Shown piece by piece: positions 52,791-64,000 of a stretch of 64,000 bases of DNA. A program made the position numbers and the translations under genes. Location of the stretch: NCBI GenBank assembly GCA_000499405.2, contig HG738137.1, positions 9,003,609 to 9,067,608 on the forward strand, written 5' to 3'. This DNA comes from Onchocerca volvulus. Its lineage: Eukaryota > Nematoda > Chromadorea > Rhabditida > Onchocercidae. Position 1 is the first letter of the stretch; the number at the start of each line of letters is the position of its first letter. Below the pieces are notes generated by a model. The model saw only the letters and a program-made list of their open reading frames with translations. It ran no database searches and was not told the origin of the DNA.

Positions 52791-55368
52791 TATTGCTTAA
52801 AAAATGATGAAAGAGTTGTGGAAGAATGAATAGAAAAAAGGATGACGGAAAACTTTCATATCGGATACAAATCATTTGAGCATTTATCGGATTCACAAAA
52901 TAGTTTTCATCAAATAATTCAAAAGAAAAAGAGTATAAAAAAATTAAAAATGAAGAAAGCTTCGGAATCCATTGAACTAATTAGCATAAAATAAGGTTCA
53001 GAATTTATTTCAATGAGTAAGATTTGAAAGTTTCAAAAAACTAAAAAAATGGAGGAAAAATTAGAAAAATAATTTTTCAATAGAAAAAATCTATGTACTG
53101 ATAAAATTCAAATTTAAACGAAAATTGAAAATTGTAATCCAATAGCAATACAATTTGTTTTAAATTAAATATAATATTTGGAGATATGACAAAATTTTAA
53201 TGATTACATTTCATTTCTCAGACTGAAAATAATAATTTATTACTTTCATTTTCATATTTGAAATTGAATTCAAGTGAATAATTCTACAAAAATTTATTAC
53301 AGTTGAGGAATAAGTAATGAAAAAATATTATTAATGAATCCATTCTAATTTAATTGTGCCATCAATCTTCTGTTATTTTTAATAGCCAATTATCAATATT
53401 ATCAGATTTTGTTAGGTTCTGGCTTCATATTTAGGTACAATAGCAAAAAATAACGATTTTCCATCAAATTTAAATTTGAGCCAAAAAAAAGACGATGACT
53501 GAGCAAAATAATTATGATGAATTGATAAACTAATAGGGAATTTATTTAGCTTCAAAACTTAATTTTAATATTGAACCATATAATCTTTAATTTATAAGAA
53601 TCACAATTATTAATCATCTTGAACAACCTAAACTTATTTATTTCATTGAATAATTCAAACTCGAATTTATAATTTGGAAATGAAATTTCAAAATTAAATC
53701 TATTATTATAGTAAGAAAATTGATACGTCAAAAATTATGCGTGCTTACTGATATTATATGTTGTATATTTTCATATGTTTAAACTAATCACAAACTTAAA
53801 AAACATCCCTTTGATGATTATCTTTTATCACTGATGGTCAGTATAAAAAACCTGATATACTTGACGTAAGTAAAAATTTGCACGGATCCAATCGAAAACA
53901 TTTCTATTATTTTTTTTTTCCTTCATTTCATGTTTTGTTTATATTCCAAGTTTATTTAGATCTTTATTCATTTACATGTCAAGTGTAACGTTTACCATTA
54001 TCATATTTCGGTTTATTTTTAATACTAATTTTATAATATTAATTTTCTTTTCTTCATTTTACATTTAATATTTCGCATATATTTAAAATGTAAGCCGAAA
54101 TTTCCCATATTCTGTACATGTAATTTCATTTATCATTGATAAAATTAACAGAAAAAAAAAAGGAAAACTTCACACAAATAAAAAAAATTCGCAATTTCCG
54201 ATAATCAAATTCATTTCGATGATTAAACTAATCAAATAAATCTTCTTTACATTATTTTCATGAATTCGTATATCAAACGGAATAAATCTATAAATGTTCT
54301 TGTTGTATCACTATATAAAAAGTATTTCGAAATTTAATGAAATAATAATTAATCTATTGCAAAATGATTAACAATAAAAAATATATCAAAATTATTTTCG
54401 ACATAAATCTATTTTTAAATCTACAAGTGTACTTTCGGAAATATGCTTTTATTTAGGAATAAACTTAAATTTTAAATCATTTCCGTCAATAATTATCATG
54501 TAAAATCACAGTAATAACTTCATATGCTAAGAAAAAATCTAAAAAGTAGCGTTATACAAATAGGAATCATAATGAGTAAATAATTTCTAACAGGTAAAAA
54601 TCATATCGGATAAATCAGATGCTATGAAATTTTACGGTCAAAAATCATATATTTTCATTTGAAATATATATTGAGAAAAGCCAAATTTAATATATAATAT
54701 AGTTATGAATGCATTATTGTTATTATTGTATAGAATTGTTTATTAATAAATTCTCAGTTTCTAATTACTTTCCAACTACATTTGTTTTCGAATTCAATTA
54801 TCAACAACAACAGGTTATTTTCACTTTTTTAATCTTGAATCATCCGTGAATTTCAACATATTTCATTTTCACTAAATGTATCATAAAAATTTGTTAACTG
54901 ATAAAACTATATTTTTCAGAGTAACAAACATATCTTGTCAGATATTCGTATCTTCTAAAATTATGTCAAAAACGCATGAAAAAAATAGGAAAAATGTTGA
55001 TAATTTTGCGATAAAAATGTTTTCGAAAAAATTCAAAAGTTTTCACTTGTAATGTTACTTTATCTTTACATCTGAAAAAGAAAAAGAAAAAAAAGCTGTC
55101 GATGTATTTATGTATTTGATAAAATTTAGCAATTTATAAGAAAATAAAAAATAAAAAAAAAAAAGCCTTATGAATAATCATTGGAACGATAATCAACACT
55201 GTGATGCAACAGTCGCCAATTTGTTCGTAAATTAAAGTTTAATTTCCAAACATGGAATAAGGGGATATTTCAACCATTCTGTAATACATTTCGAATTTTT
55301 ATATTTCCCTTCATATTTACTTACTTTGCGTGAAATCTGTTACAAAATACGGATATATGACAAATAAT
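52791..55368. other. Intergenic A/T-rich sequence
   Basis: No supported exon or RNA gene. Confidence 0.5.
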
Positions 55369-55374
55369 TTTATT
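55369..55374 (-). terminator. Poly(A) signal of the RPAP3-like gene
   Basis: AATAAA on the minus strand, 12 bases after the TGA at 55389-55387. Well placed, though such hexamers are frequent here. Confidence 0.5.
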
Positions 55375-55386
55375 TAATATATAGAT

Positions 55387-56950
55387 TCATAAAGCATATA
55401 TTACTTGTAAAATGGATAACTGATTCTCATTCACTGCATAACGCTCCGCCAGCCTTCTTAACACTGAAAAAAGGATAATCTATTGATTACTATAAATTAA
55501 TGAATTTTTCAAACAATGTTAATTTTATGATCAACAAAGACAAAATAGCTCTCTTCAACTATGAATAATATGTGTGATATGAATTGTTTCCGAGATTGAA
55601 ATTCTTTTAGAAGTTTGCTGAGTGAATGGGGAAAAGTCCTCATAATGATGCGCGACACCAGACCGGATGCAAAACCATAACAATTTCAGATTCGAAAATC
55701 GAAAAAACAGCAATTTCGAAGAAGAAAATTATGCAATTCTACTTGACGTCTTCAAATTTTGAGTAACCAAGATATTTAACCCGTATAAAATTAGGTAAGA
55801 AAAATGTACTTATACAGTCGAGTAGATATCATATAACGTAAATGAAAAAAAGAAGAATGGGAAGAGGATAAAGCAACAGTATAATTTTGCAAATTTTTTT
55901 ATCAATAATATTAATTTATTGATAGTATTGATAAACAAATTTACAAAATTAATTCGTTGGTATAATAATACTAAATAGCAGCATGAATCCACATTTGTTT
56001 TTTGAAATACTGTGGTCATATTTTGAAAATCGTTCAACTATTCTTTAAATAGACTTACTAACCAAGAAATGATTTAACTAAACAGTTTTTTAGCCCACCA
56101 ACATGAGAAAAAAAAGTTTCAGAGTGTGCTGAAATTACGTCACAGTTATTAAAATTTGAAGTAAAAGTTGATATAAACTTATTCTAAATGCTCATCCTAC
56201 TTAGCTATCTGATTAAATATGTTTCGATGAAAATTCATAGAAGTTAAAAGATACTAATACATAAATATTATTATCAACTGACTCAAAAAATATTGCCAAA
56301 AAAAAAAAAAAGGAAAAAAAAACAGACCATTCTTCGTATCTTCATCCAGAAACAATACAGCGATATCAATTCGGGAAATATCAGCTAGCTTAATTAAACA
56401 TTCTACCAATTGAGAAATATTTGATTCATTAGCTAAGATATCGAAACCAGCTATCAAGCACTTGATCATTTCAGTTTCAATTACTTCATCCAGCAATTCG
56501 CCATAATTACTCGTATCAATTGACTGAATAATAATAATAATAATAAATAATAATCAATAACAATATAATTTTAAAATTCATTATATTTAAAAGATTTATA
56601 AATTATCAAAAAATTCCTTTGTCGATACATTTGTTCCTATGTTATGGATGATAAATTGCAATACTGAAAAGAAATTGAAAACTCGCTTTTTGGAAACTAT
56701 AAACTGAAGAATGATATGAATTAAAAGCAAAAAATAAGTAATGAATTTGTCAAAATTCATAAACATTTAAAAGGTTTGCAGAAGAATAAAGTGGATAGGA
56801 TAAAATGAAATAGAGGAAAAATTATAAATGATAACTCACCAAAAAATATTCGGCAAATATTACCGGTTTATCCTTAAGCCTTTGGAAATCAGAAATAAAA
56901 GTGAATGACGTTGTTGGGGGAGATGGAATTTCCAATGATGACAATTCCTG

Positions 56951-57024
<74 letters not shown>

Positions 57025-58011
57025 GTATTTATTGTCAAAAACAGACAATTTATAATAAATATCGCTTACTGATCTCAAAATAAAATTGTGAATGAATATT
57101 AAAATAAAAAATGTATCGGCAAAAATTTACAAAATTAAAGTATGAAGATTTATGTCAGATCATTTGTTGAAAGTATGAACAAATAAAACGTGGAAAATTA
57201 AATTACCATTGAAGATATTTCTAATTTCCCCTCTATTATCTCTTCAGGTGATTCCAGTTTTACTATTTCAATATTTTTTATTTCCATTAACGGTATTTTT
57301 GAACGAAGGAATTCATCTCTTTCACCACATGATAACTTCAGTTCTATGCAATTTACCTGTGAAATAAATTTATATATCAAAAATAAGTAAAAAGAAATGC
57401 GATGAAATATCCAATCAAATCTAGTGTTGTAAAAGTTTAAAGTAAACTAAAATTTTATAAAAATTTCACAAAATTTAATTGAATATCTTAAGAATAGTAG
57501 AAAGACTTGAAGAGCTATATATAGCGCATCTTAGTGTGATAGAAATATCAAAACGCTTAAAACAAGTAAACTGCTCCTCTCCTCTGAAAATTTGAAAAAC
57601 CAAATTCTTATGGAAAAAAAAATCAAATTCTTATAAAATTTCTTAACAAATACCTTGCCTTGAACGCTTTGTTTCAGCTTTGCAAGTTCCTTATTTTTTG
57701 GATTGCTCAAATCGATTTTTGAAATCTTTTCAGTTGCGACTTCATACAAATGCAAATTTTCTAATGCCTTTGTATACCTGTAAATGAAGCTTCAAAATAA
57801 TACTGACTATTTTACTGCCTGATATCTATTCATCAGAACAGAAAATTCAACTCTTCATATGTTTCACCTATTAAATCTAATGTTATAAAAGATGAATAAA
57901 TAGAGGATGTGAATTGTGCTAAGACCTGTGATAAAAGGCTCCTTTTGATCTATATATATATATATTGTTTGTTGTTGTTTGTTTGTTGTTTTGTTGTTGC
58001 TTGTTGTTTTG

Positions 58012-58044
<33 letters not shown>

Positions 58045-59153
58045 CCATTATTTACAATTCATCATCAAATCTACGATTATTCAGACTTACCTTTTTGAAA
58101 TTGACTTGAAATTTTCAAAGAAAATGATAAAAGAGTGGAGACAATTCCAGCGGGATGAAATCATAATATATTTTATTATCTCAAACTGAATAAGAATTCG
58201 AAAAATTGTCAAAATATAAGAAATATTTAGCAAATTATTAATAATGCGGATATTAATGCAGTAGATCAGATGATTGCTCTTTTAACTAACTTCATTAATG
58301 TCAGCAATATTCAAAAAGAAAAAAGAAAGAATAAGTTTCAAGAAAACGATTAAACTTTAACCTAAACATTGCCTTTATGTTGTTTTCATCTAATTCCAAA
58401 GCTCTTGCAGAATCCATTAAAGCTCGTTCGTATCTGCAAGATTTGGTTTTATAAGATTACAAAAAGTATGCCTAATAATTCAAGTAAACTAACATATCCT
58501 CAAGAGTCTCAAAAATTCACTCACCTTATCGCTACACTGGCATTAATCAAATGATTAAACTTCCGCAGAATTTGTTGAAACAATCAATAAACTTAACTTA
58601 AAATTCAAAAAAGCTGAGAATTTTTTTTAGTTTCTATATCAAAAGAATGATTCAGAGTGAGAGAGCGCTTTTTAAATCTCTACAGACCTCGCCATTGGAG
58701 AAACTGAACATTTTCAAAATCCTCAATTAAATTTTGAATTAACTCATTTGCTTATCTTTTAAATTTCACAAATTTCTTTTTAATTACAATAATTCGATAT
58801 ATTTTCTTATTCACTTTATTGCTACATAATTCGAATAAGTTACCAAAATTTCCGTCTCATGAACAATTCGGGAACAAAGTTGAATAATTTAGTCCACAAT
58901 GACTAAATTACAAATAATTTAAACAAAGATTGTCTTATTTTAATTTGAATAAATCAAAATAAAGAACGTACTGTTTGATATTTAGGTAAGCTTGAGCTCT
59001 GTTTGCCAGTACTGGGGATGTTTCATGACATTCCAATGATCTCGTATAACTCTTGATAGCATTATGATAACGAAAGGAACGAAAATGTTCGTTACCTTCG
59101 AAACGATATCGTTCTGCCTCTGCTGTTGTAGCAGTTGACTCGATTTTAGCCAT
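55387..59153 (-). CDS. TPR co-chaperone with RPAP3-type C-terminal domain
   Basis: Probable HSP90 co-chaperone of the RPAP3/SPAG1 group, whose members work with RUVBL1/2 in R2TP-like complexes. Seven minus-strand exons join in phase: 59153-58972, 58433-58362, 57777-57654, 57356-57207, 56947-56840, 56523-56328, 55463-55387 (302 codons plus stop). Residues ~10-110 are TPR repeats (RFEGNEHFRSFRYHNAIKSY; LANRAQAYLNIKQYERALMD; ALELDENNIKAMFRY). The HSP90 clamp residues are present (Asn in EGNEHF, Asn in LANRA, Lys and Arg in IKAMFR; the first Lys is Arg). Near residue 180 PPTTSFTFISDFQRLKDKP begins the RPAP3_C-like domain, ending LRRLAERYAVNENQLSILQ. It is shorter than human RPAP3 (665 aa). A TTTCAG acceptor at 59172-59174 lies 18 bases before the ATG, so the start may follow trans-splicing; an upstream coding exon is not excluded. 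Confidence 0.88.
56953..57022. repeat. A31-T8-A31 homopolymer block
   Basis: A run of 31 A, 8 T, then 31 A in the intron before exon 5 of the TPR gene. On the transcribed strand it is a long U tract directly before the TATCAG acceptor. Symmetry and length suggest slippage or an assembly compromise. Confidence 0.95.
57951..58042. repeat. (TA)n flanking a TTG-rich segment
   Basis: TATATA runs at 57,951-57,965 and 58,014-58,042 enclose a TTGTTTGTTGT-rich stretch, in an intron of the TPR gene. Confidence 0.9.
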
Positions 59154-60531
59154 TTCAATAATTCGGACGTTCTGAAATTAAAATTGTTAATAATGATATC
59201 ATATTTTGAAGAATACATTTTCGAACGAGTACTAACATCTAGACAACCAAATATGTCCTAAATTTTTACAAAAAAAAAAAAAAAAAATTAGTTTTACAAA
59301 AACCAAACATGCTCGATATTAGTTCGCTTGCAAATGGATATGGATAAGATCAATTTCAAAATTATATATATATATATATATATATGATACATGTAAAAGG
59401 AGATTCACTGACTCTATAAAAAGAAATCTTTTTTAAGAAAAAAACTGAAGTTGAGGAGGGATAGATGGGTCAGCATATAATTTCAATAAAGCAAAAGATA
59501 TATTATATAAAGGGGCTTAATTTTTGCCGAAAATCGTCACACCAGCATATTAATGATCCTTTTAGAATCTTCCAGTAAAAAAGGAAATCTTCCACTAAAA
59601 TCCTGCTTCTAATCATGATCGTCCAATTCACAAGTAATAAAACAAATTTTTGGAATTCAAGGCGAAATTTGTCTATGATTTAAATAACTTGCAAAATATC
59701 CATTTCTTAATACCATTCCTGAAAATTGTCCTAGAACTTGCCATTAGAAAGAATGAAATAGTATCAATGAATATTTCATGGCTTCGTAACCATCAGTATG
59801 AAAGTTGAGTAATGTGATAGAAGAAATTTAGACTTTATATGTATGTAAAATAAAATGTGAGTTCTAGGGTCTGAAAATTTGATATTCTTGAAAAATTTAT
59901 TATAATCTAACTTGTTTTTCTTTTCCAAAACTGCATAAACTAGATAATTATATATGATTGCAATTTCTGAAGGAATGTAGAAATCAGACTATAATTTTAG
60001 GAAAAAAGATAGTGACGTAAAACGTCATGAAAATCAACTAATTGATAATCAATTAACATGACAATGAGGGTCTCAATAATGAAAATTAAAAGCAGAAGAA
60101 AAGTGAAGGCAAAGTTTTCGTGGGATCTAAATTTAATTTAAAGTTAAGGACTTTAAATTATGTTAAAACTACATAATCAAATGAAAAAAATAGTTGAAAA
60201 AAGCATATTAACTAGTAAATTTACCATTATCAAGGAACAAATTATTAAAATTATCACATTTCAATCATTAACAAAAAAACAAGATTCGAAATTTTCCAAA
60301 AATTTGAATCCTATTAACAAGTTGGAATAAATGATACAGAAACATACAAAAATATACTAAACAATAATAATTTATGGAAGATTACAAATCCTATAGCATA
60401 GAGTCACTCTTGAATTTGGCTATAAAGACTAGTGTCATCTAAAAATTGGCTCAGAATTCACCCGTCAAAATTGTTCCGTTTAATATATTCATCGATTAGA
60501 CTAGAAGCAGTAAAACAATTCGCTATTACAT
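59154..60531. other. Intercistronic region, sec-10 to RPAP3-like gene
   Basis: About 1.4 kb between the Sec10 stop and the TPR start, both on the minus strand. Contains a (TA)n tract near 59,365-59,386. The acceptor at 59172-59174 is a candidate trans-splice site for an operon's downstream gene. No third gene is seen; a short frame near 59,700-59,740 is not convincing. Confidence 0.5.
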
Positions 60532-63500
60532 TCATATAAAATTTAAATGTAATTTAGCTGTTCGATAATCCATCCGAAGTTGTATGAAGCTATTAACCAT
60601 TCTTCGATCAGTATCAATCTGGAAAAGATACCAAATAAATGTTCCCTTATTTCTGTATTCAAAGATAAAGCCATTCCAAGTGTAGTAAACATATTTTTTA
60701 TAGATATTTCTAAAATCTTAGCAAACTAACCAATAACTGTGATGAGCAAGCTTCATTTAAATTCTCGGGCACAACAACTAATAAGTTAGCAAGTGCGTGC
60801 AAGGCTTCAAATTGCTTGCCAATTTCTGGAATTTTCCAACTAAGCATACATTTCCTGAACATAAGCAGTTGTTTTAAATTCAGATCACAGGTTTCATATT
60901 TGAGTGAGCTGAAATGCTCTTTTTTTTTTCTAAGAAAAAAAAAATATTTTTATAACTTCGAATTAATCAGTGACAGTTTGACAAGATGAATTACATTGAT
61001 GGTTAATAATAAAAGTCTTATCCATAAAATGACTGCTTAATAGTATCTGAACGCAATAAAATCACTACTGGAAGAAGTAATGAAATTTCAGACGGTTTGA
61101 TTTCTTTAAATTTTTGTTCCTAATACGAAAAAAAAAATATGTGAAGTCAAAAAAAAAAAAAAAAAAAATTGAAAAACCACCTATATTCGTTGATATCACA
61201 TAGCAAAAGCATAGCTCCTTGAGAATTATATGTAAATTGGTATATATGTGTCAGCAAAACTTTGTAGAAACGACGACCAAATTCTAGCATAAGAGTTGTT
61301 AAATTACCTCCATCAAGACTGTCACGTATTACTTGCACTTCTGAACTCAAGTACTTGACAACAAGAGCACAAGCCTGAAAAATTCATACTGTTTAAGAAT
61401 TAAAAAGAGAAGAAAAAAGTAGAGGAAAAGAAAAAATAAATGCGGTGCGTGTATCGTAGTAAGATGGAAAGATTAAGTTTGACTAACAAAGATCTTTCCA
61501 AATAAATCGTCAAAACTTTCAGTTTGTTTTTCAATAAGTTAATTAAAAAGAAAAAAAAAATTACACTATGTTATATCAGCAGTTAGCTGAATTAACTTTT
61601 ACATCTCCCATCCTACGAATCCGTCTGCATAACTCCATAAAGAACTTTCACTAAACTTTAAAAGATTGCTGTGTAATCTGCAGTTTCTCCAACAGTACAT
61701 TTTTTCTTCGGATAAGATAAAACTAACATTAGACATGGCTGTCACCATTTGGTTTTCATCTTCGGGACGAAAATCTGTCTTCTTTTGTTCATTAGTTAAC
61801 AAGAAACGTATGTAACCAACTACTGCATTAAGTTGTCGTTCAAGTCCGAGATTTATACGATTTTCAACATTACACAGACAATCAGCACGTTTCTTTGCAC
61901 AAATACTCTCAACAGGCGTACCGCTATAAAATAAATCTTGGATAAATTATTTGAAAGACGAGGACTGAAATTAAAATTTCGAAATTTGAAAATGCTTCAA
62001 AAAACAATGAGCACTCATAGTTTGATTCAAAAATCGGAAAGTACGCTATAAAAAATACAAATCCGGCAAGTGGAACTTACCTGACGAGTGGAAAGATAGA
62101 ATCATCGTACTGCTTATGAAAAAGATGAGTAATAGCTACCGCTTGTTGGACAACAGAAAAAAAGTAATTAGGAGGTTCAGCTTTTGGTTCAGCTAATGAT
62201 ATTCCTACAAATTAAGAATCGAACTACTATGCAAAAAAAATAATAGTAAATAATCTTCAAAAAAATGAATAGAGATAAATTTTCTTTTACAAATACCTGC
62301 AAGTGAAAGATCAATTGCATAATCTAAATGTTCCGTGTATAAAAATCGCAAAAGTATATCGAATATCGTTTCTGCCATTTTCGGCGTCTCATCTTTATCA
62401 CATAGCTAAACTATGTATAAATTTAAACTCAGAGCAAAGAGTAAAAACAAAAAATAACTTGCAAATTGTGATGAAAATCTATTTATCATGTCATCTGTCT
62501 AGACCTAAGATTGATGAAGACAACAATACGTTAAGAAAATTCAAATTAAACAAAAATGGGAAGTTTTTCGAATGAAATAAACAGATAATTATCAGCTAAG
62601 TCATTAAATATTTTTATATATAAACATTTTTAGAAGATATGTTACCAGTTGGCAGCGCTGGAAAGCATTTTTTGTTTCTTGAAGTATGTTAATAGCTACT
62701 TCTTCGGATAGAAACGTTTCACCACCGTATGTTTCCACATTCAATAATCTTGCTTGAATATCCCGCTTCAAATCTTGCAACCTAATTTTCAGTATATTTT
62801 GTCCATAAAAAATTTAAATATGAAAAATAATTGAAAACTTGTAAGAACTTTTAATATAAGCAATTTAATCCTCAAAATTATTTACTTCGAACAATTTATT
62901 GAAAATTATTTTAATAACTTCATGAATTAATGAAACAAATCACTTGCTTATCATGACAAATCATTTACCCTCCACTGTGGATATGTTTCTTCTGATGATT
63001 CTTCGATTCATAAAACCGATTCAATACAGCGCCACATTGTTCTGCTAAAAACTGCTGCTCAATTCTGAAAAGATAATGAAAACATAAATGAAGATTATTC
63101 ATTAAAATATTTTAGAAATCCGCAGATATATTTTCAATCGTATGCTGTCGATAAAAGAAAAAAAAAAGAAAAAAGAAAAAAATTAAATGAAATCTTAACT
63201 TTGCTTATTTATTGATAACTTTTGCATATTACTTCAACAGTAAATAATCATTACCGACTAAAATTAAAAGAGATTTATTTTTGACTGCTGAGGTAGTAAA
63301 TCTGATCCGAATAAATCATTACAGCACATAAATTGTGAATAGTTACACAATTTCAAAGCATAATAAAATATGTATCTCAAAAATTTCAAAAAAAAAGTCA
63401 TCAGTAGTACGCCTTTTCTTCTCTCAGCCTTTTTCCTTTTCATTTTTAACTCTTATTTTTCTTTTAACTAATTTCAGTGATGTATGATGCATGCTGTTAT

Positions 63501-64000
63501 TGTTACTTTTTTTTACATTAGTTTATTTACAGCAGATGGCGGTAATCACTGAAAATTTGTTCAATGAATAAATCAAAATAAAACTCAACGAACTTTATCC
63601 CAATTCAACGATTTCTCAGAGATGTTCAGTGAATATCATTATTACCTTTCTTTAAGATATATTGATATATCATGTTATGTGAATAAATGATGCTATTAAA
63701 AACTGAGAGAAACTTGAAAAAAAAAAAGAAGACATACGTGGGATAAGTTTCTAAATAACGCCCGAACACTGATCGTACTAACGTATCCATAAACTGGATA
63801 TCAGTTCCAGAAATCCGCAATGCCACTAGACTTGACACTAATTTTTGTGTTCTGAAATTTCTTTTCGGCAAAAATTTGCATATGATCAAAAGTTTCTTTT
63901 GAAATAATGAGAGAACAAAAAATCAAAAAATCCAAAATTATTTTAAATAAAAAAAGAACCTGGAATAGAGGTCATACACAGTTGTTAAATAAGCTTCCAA
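60532..64000 (-). CDS. sec-10: Exocyst complex subunit Sec10 (EXOC5), C-terminal part
   Basis: Exocyst subunit that helps tether secretory vesicles to the plasma membrane. Ten minus-strand exons are in phase: 64000-63960 (continues off the window), 63851-63738, 63064-62969, 62781-62646, 62405-62297, 62204-62081, 61923-61728, 61374-61181, 60854-60731, 60618-60532, giving about 406 C-terminal codons of a protein usually near 700. Family landmarks read in order: YESKNHQKKH, GGETFLSEEVAINILQETK, EHLDYAIDLSLAG, YFFSVVQQAVAITHLFHKQY, TNEQKKTDFRPEDENQ, SLDGGNLTTLMLEFGRRFYK, YNSQGAMLLLCDINEYRKC, HALANLLVVVPENL and the ending FIQLRMDYRTAKL. These match the animal Sec10 C-terminus closely. It is head-to-tail with the RPAP3-like gene downstream, a likely operon. 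Nothing looks broken. Confidence 0.96.

Overview
The window is AT-rich, intron-rich eukaryotic DNA: exons are about 35-40% GC by eye and the rest much lower. Introns end in TTTTCAG-type acceptors and vary from tens of bases to about 1.8 kb. The gene content points to a nematode, most likely a parasitic clade III (spirurid/filarial-type) species: a cuticlin-like ZP-domain gene, a nematode-type secreted PLA2-like gene, a propeptide-bearing M14 zinc carboxypeptidase, and an exocyst sec-10 / RPAP3-type TPR pair on the same strand. The genus is a guess. I see nothing bacterial or viral, no CRISPR, no rRNA and no recognisable tRNA.

Layout. (1) 1-9,916, plus strand: an M14 carboxypeptidase missing its 5' end, 13 exons that stay in one frame throughout; its stop is followed by 120 further sense codons in the same frame. 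Intron 6 holds a minisatellite bounded by inverted units and intron 8 holds a copy of a long-inverted-repeat element. (2) About 9,917-33,400: a gene-poor block of about 23 kb with microsatellites, a degenerate 40-bp minisatellite, several old tandem duplications of 140-230 bp, two more copies of the inverted-repeat element, a GC-rich purine island and only a few weak exon candidates. (3) 33,400-43,000, minus strand: a cuticlin-like ZP gene with 14 in-phase exons including the transmembrane exon; both ends are unresolved. (4) 47,721-49,413, minus strand: a small secreted PLA2-like gene whose His-Asp exon is present twice in tandem, essentially identical. (5) 49,414-55,386: mostly non-coding. 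(6) 55,387-59,171, minus strand: a complete 302-codon TPR protein with an RPAP3-type C-terminal domain. (7) 60,532-64,000, minus strand: the C-terminal ~406 residues of exocyst Sec10, continuing off the right edge.

How the genes relate. The last two genes are head-to-tail, about 1.4 kb apart, and the downstream one starts just after a splice acceptor, which fits a nematode operon resolved by trans-splicing. The ZP protein and possibly the carboxypeptidase suggest cuticle or apical-matrix biology, but nothing in the sequence ties them to each other. I found no clear new multi-gene system. The best second-look items are the duplicated, phase-breaking PLA2 exon, the in-frame extension after the carboxypeptidase stop, the Tyr248-position change in that enzyme, and the inverted-repeat element family.
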